64,000 nt of DNA from Neobacillus niacini (GCF_019749295.1 NZ_JACWFG010000015.1:1-64000); one strand, 5' to 3'. Positions 52,415 to 61,873 are shown, numbered from the stretch's first letter. Numbers and translations are program-made. Notes: generated by a model from the letters alone, not told the origin.

Positions 52415-54115
52415 TTATTCTAAGCCCTCAATCGTAAGTTCTTTAGCAGGGAGGAAGTCTTCATCTGTATCCAAATAGGTGACATTTACATTGTCTCCTT
52501 CTTTTAGATAAATGATCAATGGTTCCTTTTCTGAGGATAGGATATAGCTTTTCTTATTGTCTAATAGGAATGAAACAACCGTGAAATCACCAGTTTTCTC
52601 CTTGTACACACGGAGAACGGTTCCGGTTATTTGTTTTTCATCCGCCTTCGAACTGCCATCCACTGACCCTCCGCCTCGTTGGAGTGCGGTTTTATATTGC
52701 TTTAGTGCTTCGTTTGGAGTAACCCCAAATACTGAAATTTCAGGATTTGCTGCTGATACGATAAAGTAATTCTGTAAAAATCCATTCGAATCAAGTACAG
52801 GTGTCAGCCAGCTTGCTTCTCCATAGAAATTATAGATGACAGGCATTTCACCATGCCATTTCTTTTCAATAAATTTCTTTTCGATTATTTGTAGAGCACC
52901 TTGTGAGTCCATGTAGGATTCTTCAGGGTTCCCAGTATAATAAGTTGCTTCACCAGTCCGTGAGTTAGTTAACGAGTACCCTAGCATGGAATCGACACCT
53001 TCTTTAGGACTTGTAAAATCAGTGAAATAATACATAACTCCGTTTTGGTCGAAAATTGGACTCACATTGGCCTCCGTACCTTCATCAGAAGGCAGTTTCA
53101 CATCGGATTTTCCGAAGAGACTATTCCAAAACCCATGAATATAATTTCCGAAATAGCTATTTTGCAAGCTTACAATCTCAGGTGATACTGCACCATCAAT
53201 GAATTCAGGAACTTCTGCCAGGGTATAAGACTTTGTAGCCCCATTTTTCGAATCTACTACCACAACACCTTTAACATCAAAACCATTACGTGCTGAAATA
53301 AATCCTCCGTATGAACGGATGTAGTAGGCTTTCCCATCGTCAGCAATCTCTAATTGAACATCGCCGTGGAAAATATGTTTTGGAAACTGCATACGAATGT
53401 GTCGTTCAATATCTTTGTTAAAGAAAGAAGAAGGGGTATAAATCATTTCTGACTTGATGAATTTTGGGTTGGCAGAAGAATCAGTTGCACTCAAAGTAAA
53501 GTAACCAGGTGTTTCTTTTCCTTTCCACCATTTGAAAAATCCAGAGAATTCAACAGGTGCGATATATACATAATCGCCATTTACCTTTTGAATTTGAAGA
53601 TTCCCCAATTCATAATAGCTCGTATTTGGAACTTGACCAAAAGCTTTTTTCATTTTATTACGGGCAAACTCTGGTGGAACACTGGCAGGTGTTTCTTTCT
53701 CGTCAAAGGTCTTAATCTCAACTTGTTGATCCATTTGTGCAATTTCATACTTTTCTTCCGCATTAAAAAGAAAAGCTGTGAGAAAGTAAATTCCAAGGAC
53801 CAGACTTGCTGCAAAGAGGAGTGCCTTCACTTTCCTTTCCATTCCAGTAGAAATGAGTGCACCTAATGCAGTAATAACAATAGCATGAACCCATAAAGAA
53901 GAGAGATTTCGATCAAAATTCGTAAAATAATAGTAAGCAAAAACAGTAGGAATCAATATAACCAATAAAGCGATAATAGCTCCCGGAATTAACCTTCCAG
54001 CTCCGTTAGAACTCTTCTTATTCGTATCGTTAGCCTTATCATCCCTATAAATCGGTATAAGAATAAGAGTAGACACAATAGCAACAATCAAAGAAAACAA
54101 AAATATATTCCCCAT
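52415..54115 (-). CDS. Large membrane protein with extracytoplasmic domain, unknown
   Basis: I take ATG 54115 (MGNIFLFS), eight bases after AAAGGGG; a TTG at 54121 is also in frame. The 566-residue product has four membrane segments in the first 120 residues and then about 430 residues outside, with repeats of the type 'yyYFTDFTSPKEGVDSMLGYSLTNSRTGEATYYTG', which suggest beta-rich domains, and a C-terminal OB-like stretch (TGTVLRVYKEKTGDFTVVSFLLDN) near 500-566. I recognise no family. Single gene. Confidence 0.72.
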   Translation of the reverse strand: MGNIFLFSLIVAIVSTLILIPIYRDDKANDTNKKSSNGAGRLIPGAIIALLVILIPTVFAYYYFTNFDRNLSSLWVHAIVITALGALISTGMERKVKALLFAASLVLGIYFLTAFLFNAEEKYEIAQMDQQVEIKTFDEKETPASVPPEFARNKMKKAFGQVPNTSYYELGNLQIQKVNGDYVYIAPVEFSGFFKWWKGKETPGYFTLSATDSSANPKFIKSEMIYTPSSFFNKDIERHIRMQFPKHIFHGDVQLEIADDGKAYYIRSYGGFISARNGFDVKGVVVVDSKNGATKSYTLAEVPEFIDGAVSPEIVSLQNSYFGNYIHGFWNSLFGKSDVKLPSDEGTEANVSPIFDQNGVMYYFTDFTSPKEGVDSMLGYSLTNSRTGEATYYTGNPEESYMDSQGALQIIEKKFIEKKWHGEMPVIYNFYGEASWLTPVLDSNGFLQNYFIVSAANPEISVFGVTPNEALKQYKTALQRGGGSVDGSSKADEKQITGTVLRVYKEKTGDFTVVSFLLDNKKSYILSSEKEPLIIYLKEGDNVNVTYLDTDEDFLPAKELTIEGLE

Positions 54116-54211
54116 ATCCAATTCCCCTTTATCATAAAACTTTTAACTAAGTCTATTTATATACGAGCAAATAGGAAGAAAGTTTCAATAATAATTATTA
54201 TTTGGTGACAG

Positions 54212-54244
54212 GCACCACTCGTGTACAACTGTACGTCTGGAGTG
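54212..54244. repeat. Hairpin element near a GACAGGCACC sequence
   Basis: CCACTC (54212-54217) pairs with GAGTGG (54239-54244), with an inner GTAC-AACT-GTAC stem. GTGACAGGCACC directly precedes it, related to the TGTCAGGCA hairpins elsewhere. No gene product is assigned. Confidence 0.5.
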
Positions 54245-54271
54245 GACAGTCTGAATTCCGGAAATAAAAAG

Positions 54272-54294
54272 GCACCATTCTTGGCGAATGGTGC
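54272..54294 (-). terminator. Terminator of the DUF2512 gene
   Basis: GCACCATTC (54272-54280) pairs perfectly with GAATGGTGC (54286-54294); a T run follows on the minus strand. Confidence 0.85.
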
Positions 54295-54304
54295 GTCTTG
54301 GATG

Positions 54305-54754
54305 TTATTCGTTGTTGTCTGTGTCTGTTCTTACGTCTGGTCTTACGGGTGTAAGTTCTTCTGATGCTTCTGTTTGGTACTGCAAGGTTGTTGTTTGCTG
54401 TCTGCCTCTGTCAGGAAGTATATTTCTTGCGAGATATTTATGGAACATGTATTCAAATAATGCGACACCAAGTGCGGCAATTAGAGACATGGAGAAATGA
54501 TTGTCTCCATAGGTTAGGTTTTCACTCATTAACCAAATAATGAGAAACGCTAATCCAAAGTCTGCAAGGGTTGCTACGGTATTATTTGTCCTTGGTAAGA
54601 TTAGCAGATCTCCAATAATATAGGCTGCCACTCCAAGTACTAGTGAGATAAGTAAGATATTGCTAAATGCCATGTCAAAGAATAAACCTAGAATAATCGA
54701 CAAAAGGACAAGACTTGAAACAAATTTAATGGCTATTGCTTTTATGTGTTTCAT
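54305..54754 (-). CDS. DUF2512 membrane protein (YndM-like)
   Basis: ATG 54754 (MKHIKAIA) lies eight bases after AGGAGG; a GTG at 54763 is inside the ribosome binding site region. The 149-residue protein has four membrane segments in the first 110 residues (VSSLVLLSIILGLFF, SNILLISLVLGVAAYIIGDLLILPR, FGLAFLIIWLM, LIAALGVALFEYMF) and a polar tail. It matches the YndM/DUF2512 family, which is widespread in spore-formers and of unknown function. Confidence 0.85.
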   Translation of the reverse strand: MKHIKAIAIKFVSSLVLLSIILGLFFDMAFSNILLISLVLGVAAYIIGDLLILPRTNNTVATLADFGLAFLIIWLMSENLTYGDNHFSMSLIAALGVALFEYMFHKYLARNILPDRGRQQTTTLQYQTEASEELTPVRPDVRTDTDNNE

Positions 54755-54849
54755 TTTATCCACCTCCTTTGAAAATTATTGTGTATAATTTTTTTATTAT
54801 TATACATTCCAGTCTTGTTTCTAGATTTACATCAAGGCATTGAATAAAA

Positions 54850-54897
54850 AAGTGCCAGGCGCCGCTCAAAAAATGAGAGGGGACCTGGCACTTTTTT
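54850..54897. terminator. Long hairpin terminator before pepF (minus strand)
   Basis: AAGTGCCAGG pairs with CCTGGCACTT at the two ends, with an interior CTC-A-GAG element. It lies just after the pepF stop on the minus strand, and carries T or A runs on both sides. Confidence 0.75.
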
Positions 54898-54906
54898 ATT
54901 ACTATA

Positions 54907-56712
54907 TTATTTTTCCAATTCATCAATTAATGAACCGACGTAAGCTACAGCTGTACGGACCGGTTCAGGTGTCGACATATCTACACCTGCATGCTTTAAT
55001 AGCTCAAGCGGTTTCATGGTTCCGCCGGCACGAAGTACTTCTAACCAGCGGTCAACAGCAGGCTGGCCTTCTTCCTGAATCAATTGTGCCACTGCAGTCG
55101 AGGCTGTCAATCCAGCAGAATAGGTGTATGGATATAAACCCATGTAATAATGAGGCTGACGCATCCAGGTTAAGCTTGCACCTTCGTCAATTTCCACTGT
55201 ATCACCCCAGAATTCTGAAAGCACCGCTCTAGTCACTTCTGATAACGTATTAGCAGTGAGTGCATTTCCGCTTTCTGCTAATGCATAGACTCTGCGTTGG
55301 TATTCAGCTTCTAACAAATGGGTGACAAAGTTATGATAATATGTTCCAAGCAGCTGAAGGACCACCCAGCGCCTCATTTGTTTGTCTTTGTTATTAGCTA
55401 AAAGGTACTGTCCTAATAAAAGCTCATTCATGGTGGATGGAGCTTCAATGAAATACATAGATGGACGAACATTCATGATTCTTTGATTTTTATTCGCCAA
55501 GTAAAAATGACCTGCATGCCCGAATTCATGTGCCAGGGTAAAACAGCCGCGCATATTGTCCTGCCAAGTAACCAAAATGTAAGGGTGCGCTCCATATGGG
55601 CTTGAACAGAAGGCCCCAGTGGATTTCCCTATATTATCAGCAAGATCTACCCATCGCTCTTTAAAGCCCTTTTCGATTATTTCACTGTACTCTGGTCCCA
55701 TTACCTTTAATGATTCCAAAATAAGGTTACTTGCCTCTTCATAGGTTGTCTCTGGATTAAAGTCAGGGTCTAAGGGTGCTTTCAAATCGCAAAACCTCAT
55801 GACATCAAGACCTAAAGCCTTTTTCTTAAGCTTAGCAAAGCGGCGCATGTGTGGTGCCAGCTCTTTAAAAATAATATTTATTTGGTTATTGTACATTTCC
55901 AATGTTACCTGATGTGGTTCTAGCAGCATTTCTTCTACTGACTGATAGTTTCTTAAACGAGAAAGAGTAACTTGTTTTTTTACTTCAGCAGAATAGGCTG
56001 CTGCAATTGTGTTTTTATATTGTTTGAGAGTCGAAACAAAAGAGTCATAAGCTGCTCGGCGTGATTCTGTATCAGCAGAAAACTCGTAGCGGTTTTCAAA
56101 TAGTGCAAAGGATACAGGTAATTCATTACCCGCACTATCAGCGATAGGGGCAAAGTTCATGTCTGCTAATTTAGCCATGTTATAAATGGTATAAGGTGCA
56201 CCATGGACTTCAGCCAAAGAGGCTAATACTTCTTCCGTTTCTGGGGAAAGCCGATGTTTTTTCGTTTCAAGCAGCTCGTGCAAATCTTTTTTGAATGGTT
56301 GAAGTCCTGTATTCTCTTGAAGGTATTTTTCTAAGGTACCATCTTCAAGTGCGAGGATTTCAGAATGAATGAATGATAATGCAGTTGTCATTCTTGTTCT
56401 TAGAGCGGCTAATTTGGCTGAATTAGCCTGATTGACAGGATCTGTCCCATCAGCTGATTGCTTCAAGCTGACATATGTTGCTGCTTTTACCATTTTCATC
56501 AATAGTTGCTCTTGAGCGAGTAAGCAATCTAATAAAGCATTAGAACTAGTATGTAACGTACCTTTAAAATCTTTCATCTTGGCAGCAACGCTTTCAATCA
56601 CTGCAAGTTCTGCTTCCCATGCTTGAACTGACAAAAATAAATCATCCAGATTCCAAGTTAATTCCTCTGGAACCTCTGAGCGGGAAAGTCTTTTTTCAAC
56701 GGTCTTTTCCAT
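54907..56712 (-). CDS. pepF: Oligoendopeptidase F
   Basis: The 601-residue protein is a full-length M3B metallopeptidase: the zinc motif HEFGH in TLAHEFGHAGHF (about 385-396), with the downstream Glu ligand in YFIEAPSTMNELLL, and an N-terminal helical region with EELTWNLDDLFLS. PepF cleaves short cytoplasmic peptides of 7-17 residues. In Bacillus it affects competence and sporulation signalling when overproduced. AGGAGG is nine bases before the ATG; no cotranscribed neighbour. Confidence 0.95.
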   Translation of the reverse strand: MEKTVEKRLSRSEVPEELTWNLDDLFLSVQAWEAELAVIESVAAKMKDFKGTLHTSSNALLDCLLAQEQLLMKMVKAATYVSLKQSADGTDPVNQANSAKLAALRTRMTTALSFIHSEILALEDGTLEKYLQENTGLQPFKKDLHELLETKKHRLSPETEEVLASLAEVHGAPYTIYNMAKLADMNFAPIADSAGNELPVSFALFENRYEFSADTESRRAAYDSFVSTLKQYKNTIAAAYSAEVKKQVTLSRLRNYQSVEEMLLEPHQVTLEMYNNQINIIFKELAPHMRRFAKLKKKALGLDVMRFCDLKAPLDPDFNPETTYEEASNLILESLKVMGPEYSEIIEKGFKERWVDLADNIGKSTGAFCSSPYGAHPYILVTWQDNMRGCFTLAHEFGHAGHFYLANKNQRIMNVRPSMYFIEAPSTMNELLLGQYLLANNKDKQMRRWVVLQLLGTYYHNFVTHLLEAEYQRRVYALAESGNALTANTLSEVTRAVLSEFWGDTVEIDEGASLTWMRQPHYYMGLYPYTYSAGLTASTAVAQLIQEEGQPAVDRWLEVLRAGGTMKPLELLKHAGVDMSTPEPVRTAVAYVGSLIDELEK

Positions 56713-56794
56713 CTAGTATCTCCTCCTAAAAAATCCTTCGCTATACTAAGTAATATCATATATTATTTGAATATTAAATCAACAATAAATAAAC

Positions 56795-56838
56795 AAAAAA
56801 GGATGAGTTGAAACGGTAAGGTTTCGACTCATCCTTTT
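56795..56838 (-). terminator. Terminator of the pseudouridine synthase gene
   Basis: AAAAGGATGAGTTGAAAC pairs with GTTTCGACTCATCCTTTT (one mismatch); T residues follow on the minus strand. Confidence 0.88.
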
Positions 56839-57602
56839 TACCACTGCCTTGGTTCATAATTTAAGTCACTAAATAATTGATTCTTTTCTTTCTTCGTTAA
56901 ATCTCTCCATTGTCCAACAGGCAGGTTTCCTAATTGGATATTCATAATCCGAATTCGCTGGAGACGAACAACCGAATAACCAAGTGCTGAACACATACGT
57001 CGTATCTGTCGATTTAATCCTTGTGTCAAAATAATCTTAAAAACAAACTTTGAAAGCTGTTCTACCTTACATGGAAGTGTTTTTGTATCTAAGATGTGTA
57101 CACCCTCTGACATCTTCTTTAAAAACTCAGAAGTTATCGGCCTATCCACTGTAACTATATATTCTTTTTCATGCTTATTCTCTGCACGAAGTATTTCATT
57201 AACAATATCTCCATCATTCGTAAGGAGGATTAACCCATCTGAATCTTTATCTAGTCTTCCAATATTAAAAATACGCAGTGGGTGATTGACTAAATCAATG
57301 ATGTTGCCTTTGATATGTTTTTCAGTAGTACTTGTGATTCCGACCGGTTTATTTAAAGCTATGTAGACATATTCTTTGGCTACCCTTATGGTTTCACCAT
57401 TTACTCGGACCACATCACCTGGCTCAACTTGACTGCCAACCTTTGCTAACTTCCCGTTTATGGTGACTCTGCCTTCTTCTATCCATTTATCTGCACCGCG
57501 CCTTGAGGTTTTTCCAGACTCGGAAATAAATTTATTTAATCTCAGGTTAAACACATCCTTAATTTCATTGAATATGTTCTTAGAATACTTAACTACTAAC
57601 AT
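56838..57602 (-). CDS. RluF-type 23S rRNA pseudouridine synthase
   Basis: The protein has an N-terminal S4 RNA-binding domain ([30 protein letters not shown] read across residues 21-50) and the pseudouridine synthase core with catalytic Asp in [12 protein letters not shown], then [25 protein letters not shown]. It most resembles RluF, which modifies U2604 of 23S rRNA. The start is uncertain: the first ATG (57602) has no clear ribosome binding site and adds about 16 residues beyond the usual N-terminus; GTG 57554 would give the usual length but sits too close to an AAGGA. Confidence 0.85.
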   Translation of the reverse strand: MLVVKYSKNIFNEIKDVFNLRLNKFISESGKTSRRGADKWIEEGRVTINGKLAKVGSQVEPGDVVRVNGETIRVAKEYVYIALNKPVGITSTTEKHIKGNIIDLVNHPLRIFNIGRLDKDSDGLILLTNDGDIVNEILRAENKHEKEYIVTVDRPITSEFLKKMSEGVHILDTKTLPCKVEQLSKFVFKIILTQGLNRQIRRMCSALGYSVVRLQRIRIMNIQLGNLPVGQWRDLTKKEKNQLFSDLNYEPRQW

Positions 57603-57746
57603 AATTTCAAGGTTAAGTTGTTTACCTAAACCAACATTTTTTCATGCCTGTTATAAATTTCAAAGAAGGGAAAAAGGTTTCTCTAGACCCACTAGTTACT
57701 TTTGTTCAATAATATAAATAGGGAAAAGAAGTGGGTGATTTATTTG

Positions 57747-58616
57747 ATGGAAGAACAAGGTTTTTTGGATTTGAAAAGAGGAGAGCGCGGAGCTATTATA
57801 AGCATTATTGCCTATTTAATTTTGTCCGTGCTGAAACTAGCCGTTGGATATATAGGGAATTCAGAGGCACTAAAAGCAGATGGCTTGAATAATGTAACCG
57901 ATATTGTAGCTTCAGTTGCTGTTTTAATTGGACTTAAATTATCGCAAAGACCTGCAGATGATGACCATCCCTACGGACACTGGAAAGCAGAAACTGTAGC
58001 ATCCATGGTTGCATCTTTTATCATGATGGCAGTGGGATTAAAAGTTGCATATGACGCTATTTTTAGTATTTTTTATGCACAAAAGGAATCTCCGGACGTA
58101 ATCTCCGCCTGGACGGGTCTATTTTGTGCTTTCGTTATGTACTTTGTTTATCGATATAATAAAAAACTGGCCACAGAAATTAACAGCCAATCAGTTATGG
58201 CTGCGGCAAAGGATAATCTCTCGGATGCCTGGGTAAGTGTGGGTACGTTCATTGGGATTATTGGTGCACAGTTTGGTCTGCCATGGCTGGACCCTTTAGC
58301 AGCTGTAATAGTAGGATTCCTCATATGTAAAACTGCCTGGGACATTTTTAAAGAAGCTTCGCTCTATTTAACGGATGGATTTGACGAAAAGCAAATTGAT
58401 ATTTATAAAGATACCATCAATAAATGTAATGGAGTTAAAGGGGTCAAAGAAATTAAAGCGAGGAATTACGGTAACAACATAGTTGTTGACGTGGTCATAC
58501 TCGTTAATTCTACATTGGATGTAAAAAAGGCTCATGATATCGCCACTAAAGTTGAAGAGGATTTAATCAGATTACATAAGGTATATGACGTCCATGTACA
58601 TATTGAACCTAAATAA
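57747..58616 (+). CDS. CDF cation exporter, manganese type (MneP/MneS-like)
   Basis: I start at ATG 57747 (MEEQGFLD), after GTGGGTGAT. The 289-residue protein has six membrane segments with LNNVTDIVASVAVLIGLKLSQRPADDDHPYGHWKAE in its second and third helix region and LSDAWVSVGTFIG in helix five, then a cytoplasmic C-terminal domain (about 200-289). The N/D metal sites and the HPYGH loop match the manganese exporters MneP and MneS of B. subtilis. It would expel excess Mn(II). Zinc or iron cannot be excluded. Confidence 0.9.
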   Translation: MEEQGFLDLKRGERGAIISIIAYLILSVLKLAVGYIGNSEALKADGLNNVTDIVASVAVLIGLKLSQRPADDDHPYGHWKAETVASMVASFIMMAVGLKVAYDAIFSIFYAQKESPDVISAWTGLFCAFVMYFVYRYNKKLATEINSQSVMAAAKDNLSDAWVSVGTFIGIIGAQFGLPWLDPLAAVIVGFLICKTAWDIFKEASLYLTDGFDEKQIDIYKDTINKCNGVKGVKEIKARNYGNNIVVDVVILVNSTLDVKKAHDIATKVEEDLIRLHKVYDVHVHIEPK

Positions 58617-58631
58617 GACCATACTTAAAAC

Positions 58632-58668
58632 AAAAAGGAATGGAGGTATACTATCCCATTCCTTTTTT
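58632..58668 (+). terminator. Terminator of the CDF gene
   Basis: AAAAAGGAATGG (58632-58643) pairs perfectly with CCATTCCTTTTT (58656-58667). Confidence 0.9.
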
Positions 58669-58675
58669 GTCACTT

Positions 58676-59041
58676 CTAGTAATTTTTTCTGCGAATTTTA
58701 TATTCTAGCATATTATTGCCATCCCAGCCTCTAGAGATAATGTAATTACCACTAATCGTCTCCTGAATTTTTATATGGCTAGGTGTTGAGCGATCTATTT
58801 TTACTTTAGGGCTATCATGAGTTAAATCTTCTTCTTCTTCTTCTTCTTCTTTTGGCCTTAATGGGCTTAATTCCGGAGTTTGTTCCTTAGTATCTTCGAT
58901 TTCTGTCATTTTAGGACCTGTTTCAATATCTATGCTAAGAAAATTTCTATGCTTTGACCTATGACCCCAAAATTTAAAAGAATCAAAAATTGATCTTTTT
59001 TCCTCCGGGATATGAGTCTTGTCTGCTGTGAAATTTCCCAT
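58676..59041 (-). CDS. Acidic hypothetical protein with a glutamate run
   Basis: ATG 59041 (MGNFTADK) follows AGGAGG. The 121-residue protein is very polar and has a run of seven or more Glu (encoded by a TTC/TCT-type trinucleotide tract at about 58827-58853). Its C-terminal part (SGNYIISRGWDGNNMLEYKIRRKN) may form a small beta structure. No signal peptide, membrane segment or family is seen. The Glu run is likely to vary in length between strains. Confidence 0.65.
   Translation of the reverse strand: MGNFTADKTHIPEEKRSIFDSFKFWGHRSKHRNFLSIDIETGPKMTEIEDTKEQTPELSPLRPKEEEEEEEDLTHDSPKVKIDRSTPSHIKIQETISGNYIISRGWDGNNMLEYKIRRKNY
58827..58853. repeat. Trinucleotide microsatellite inside a coding region
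   Basis: Consecutive TTC/TCT triplets (CTT on the shown strand) encode the Glu run of the 58676-59041 gene. Length changes would be in frame. Confidence 0.8.
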
Positions 59042-59188
59042 TATTTGCACCTCCTGCAGCAAGCAGTATCAACTGCTCCTCCTCAAAATAGTAAAACAAT
59101 ACAATGTTTATACTAATTTACGTAAAACTACCTAGAAATGCATGGGCAAACGCTCAGTCTTAAAAATTCCATAATGAGAATGTCTAAT

Positions 59189-60112
59189 TTAGTGTTCATC
59201 TTCTCCATTTTCCTCCAATTGTTGAAAAAAGGCAGTGATGATCTGAGTAAGCTGAAGAAGCTCTTTTTTCCAGATATCTAAAGGGTTATTTTGCAGTGTT
59301 TGAAGGGCGCTTTCGATAAGGAATTTCCTGGGTGCTCTAGTATGCATGATTTCTTCTTGGATAAACTCTAGCAGCTCAATATATTTTTCTTGGTCGTATT
59401 TATCGTGAAAGTGCTTTGTGATGCAATTTCTCATTAAATTAATAATTTTATAAAATTGGCTAATCCATTCATGATTATTTTTCTGAGGACCCGGCAGCCA
59501 TTTTTCTAAAAGCTCTTGAGGGTGCAATTGTTCATCAGCTTCGGCTACTTCTTCCACCAATTTAACTAGACGATTCACACTAAATCTGACTACATTACTA
59601 ATTTTCTCATTAGAATCAGTAGCCAAGCGATTATATTGGAGGTTATTCTGCAGGAGTCCTTGAAACATAATTGCACAATCTAATAAGTATGGTTTATTTT
59701 TTTCACCGAATATATCAATAAACCTGCTAAACATCCAGCGAAGAGAACGCAGCCGTGTGATACGGATATAGTGTTTCAGGTCTGCATCATTTGTTGACAT
59801 TACTTCCTCATAAAGTGCAACAAACTTATTTTTTTTATTAGAAATCATTTGCAATTCTAATTGTTTAATAAAGACCTCGATATCTGATGGGTTTTTCCCA
59901 ATTAATAAATCATTTCTTTCCTTTTGGAGTTTTTTAAAATTTGCTTTATAAATTGCAATTAATAACTCACTCTTTGATGAAAAATATTTGTAAAAGGTTC
60001 CTTTTGAAATACCGCTATAGTCTAAAATGTCCTGAATCGATGTAGCTTGAAAACCTTTTTCAATAAATAATTGGTGAGCCTTATTGATAACGTGCTGCTT
60101 ACGTTCGTTCAT
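59189..60112 (-). CDS. TetR/AcrR-family regulator of the adjacent DHA2 pump
   Basis: ATG 60112 (MNERKQHV) follows AGGTGATAAG; a GTG at 60121 is in frame. The 307-residue protein has an N-terminal TetR DNA-binding domain (KAHQLFIEKGFQATSIQDILDYSGISKGTFYKYFSSKSELL read across residues 12-52) and a long ligand-binding region, larger than usual for TetR proteins (about 190-220). It is divergent from the DHA2 pump gene, with paired TATACTAC elements between them, so it is probably the pump's repressor and responds to its substrates. Confidence 0.88.
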   Translation of the reverse strand: MNERKQHVINKAHQLFIEKGFQATSIQDILDYSGISKGTFYKYFSSKSELLIAIYKANFKKLQKERNDLLIGKNPSDIEVFIKQLELQMISNKKNKFVALYEEVMSTNDADLKHYIRITRLRSLRWMFSRFIDIFGEKNKPYLLDCAIMFQGLLQNNLQYNRLATDSNEKISNVVRFSVNRLVKLVEEVAEADEQLHPQELLEKWLPGPQKNNHEWISQFYKIINLMRNCITKHFHDKYDQEKYIELLEFIQEEIMHTRAPRKFLIESALQTLQNNPLDIWKKELLQLTQIITAFFQQLEENGEDEH

Positions 60113-60134
60113 TCTTATCACCTATAATCCGAAT

Positions 60135-60169
60135 TATACTACCTGTATAAAAATATACTACATGATATA
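60135..60169. promoter_or_regulatory. Candidate TetR-regulator operator
   Basis: TATACTACCTGTATA (60135-60149) and TATACTACATGATATA (60154-60169) are repeated 19 bases apart between the divergent regulator and pump genes. Each is also partly palindromic. Confidence 0.5.
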
Positions 60170-60208
60170 GGTGTTCATTACAAACCCCATAAATTAAGGT
60201 TTTTTTGA

Positions 60209-60237
60209 TTGCAAAAAAAGAACTGTCGGTATATTAT
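60209..60237 (+). promoter_or_regulatory. Promoter of the second DHA2 pump
   Basis: TTGCAA (60209-60214), 17-bp spacer, TATTAT (60232-60237). Confidence 0.55.
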
Positions 60238-60298
60238 TAATAAAGCATGAAACAGGGGTATAAAAAAGTGTACAAGTGGTTTATAGGGGGTATAAACA

Positions 60299-61828
60299 AT
60301 GGAAAATAAAAAAACGGAAACAAAACGTCCCCCATACGGGATTATCTCAATCCTGATGATTGGGGCTTTTATTGCATTTTTAAATAACACATTACTTAAT
60401 ATTGCACTTCCTTCCATAATGGCGGATCTTGAAGTTGATGCTTCTACTGTGCAATGGCTGACGACAGGGTTTATGTTAGTAAATGGAGTACTTATACCGA
60501 CTACAGCGTTTTTGATTCAAAAATATTCTGTTCGAAAACTTTTCTTGGTTGCAATGGGCTTATTTACGGCGGGAACTATACTTGCAGGATTTGCACATGC
60601 TTTCCCGGTATTATTAGCTGGCAGAATGACGCAGGCATCAGGTTCTGCGATTATGATGCCTCTTTTAATGAATGTTATGCTTGTAAGTTTCCCTATTGAA
60701 AAAAGAGGAGCAGCAATGGGGATTTTTGGGTTAGTATTAATGGGGGCACCGGCAATTGGACCAACATTATCTGGCTGGTTAATTGAACATTATGACTGGA
60801 GAATGTTATTCCACTTTGTAACTCCAATTGCAGTGATTGTTCTATTAATTGGTTTCTTCTTATTAAAGGATAAAAAAGAAAAAGTAAATATTCAACTTGA
60901 TTTCGTATCTGTATTACTTACAAGCGTTGGTTTTGGCGGTTTACTTTATGGGTTCAGTTCAGCAGGAAAGCAAGGCTGGGACAGTCCACAGGTTTATTTA
61001 ACGATTGCGATCGGAGCTATCTCATTACTTCTTTCCATCCTGCGTCAACTAAAACAAGATAAGCCTATGCTTAATTATAAGATATTCAAGTATCCGATGT
61101 TTGCTTTATCATCAGTTATCTCTATGGTCATAACAATGGCCATGTTTTCAGGGATGCTCTTGCTGCCGATTTATGTGCAAACGGTCCGAGGCATAACTCC
61201 TTTTGATGCAGGTCTAATGATGCTTCCAGGAGCACTCATTATGGCACTAATGTCACCTATTACAGGTAAACTATTCGACAAATTTGGTGGACGCGCTTTA
61301 GCGGTAGTTGGTTTAGTCATTACCGTGATTACGAGTTACCTTTTTAGTCAATTGACACTTGAGACAACGTATACTCAATTACTGCTATTATTTTCCGTCC
61401 GTATGTTCGGGATGTCAATGGTGATGATGCCTGTTTCCACGAATGGATTGAATCAATTACCTGCACGTTTTTATCCGCATGGTACTGCCATGAACAACAC
61501 ACTTCAGCAAGTATCTGGGGCTATTGGTACTGCTCTTTTGGTAACCGTGATGTCAAACAGGGCAGAATCAAAGGCAAAAGAACTTGGTGAAGCCGCGATG
61601 TCTAAATTAACTGAACAGCCAACTCCAGAAACTTTAGCTCAAATGGAGCAGCAAATCATGATGAGTGCCACATTAGACGGAATCAACTTTGCGTTTTTCG
61701 TATCTGTCTTTATTGCTGCCGTAGCGCTTGTCCTTGCATTATTTATGAAACGGGCGAAACAAGCTGAAGATGATGTTGAAGGAAACCCAGCGGGGAAAAA
61801 AGTAGTAAATAAACTTGTGGAAAACTAG
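60299..61828 (+). CDS. DHA2-family multidrug MFS transporter (EmrB/LmrB type), TetR-linked
   Basis: The ATG at 60299 follows ATAGGGGG. The 509-residue protein has fourteen predicted membrane segments and the same signatures as the pump at 45753 (AFLNNTLLNIALPSIMADL, QWLTTGFMLVNGVLIPTTAFL, ASGSAIMMPLLMNVMLVSFPIEKRGAAMG, GPTLSGWLIEHYDWRMLFH). The two have the same length, with most residues identical, indicating a duplication. It exports drugs by proton antiport. The adjacent TetR gene and operator-like repeats suggest it is induced by its substrates. Confidence 0.93.
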   Translation: MENKKTETKRPPYGIISILMIGAFIAFLNNTLLNIALPSIMADLEVDASTVQWLTTGFMLVNGVLIPTTAFLIQKYSVRKLFLVAMGLFTAGTILAGFAHAFPVLLAGRMTQASGSAIMMPLLMNVMLVSFPIEKRGAAMGIFGLVLMGAPAIGPTLSGWLIEHYDWRMLFHFVTPIAVIVLLIGFFLLKDKKEKVNIQLDFVSVLLTSVGFGGLLYGFSSAGKQGWDSPQVYLTIAIGAISLLLSILRQLKQDKPMLNYKIFKYPMFALSSVISMVITMAMFSGMLLLPIYVQTVRGITPFDAGLMMLPGALIMALMSPITGKLFDKFGGRALAVVGLVITVITSYLFSQLTLETTYTQLLLLFSVRMFGMSMVMMPVSTNGLNQLPARFYPHGTAMNNTLQQVSGAIGTALLVTVMSNRAESKAKELGEAAMSKLTEQPTPETLAQMEQQIMMSATLDGINFAFFVSVFIAAVALVLALFMKRAKQAEDDVEGNPAGKKVVNKLVEN

Positions 61829-61842
61829 TTTGAATTACTAAT

Positions 61843-61873
61843 GTCTAAACTCTTTGAGAGTTTAGACTTTTTT
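61843..61873 (+). terminator. Terminator of the TetR-linked pump
   Basis: GTCTAAACTCT (61843-61853) pairs perfectly with AGAGTTTAGAC (61857-61867), followed by a T run. Confidence 0.9.

Noticed and set aside
60247..60309. Twenty-codon ORF starting ATGAAACAGG overlapping the DHA2 pump start.
   Set aside because: No ribosome binding site; overlap with the pump start is likely chance.
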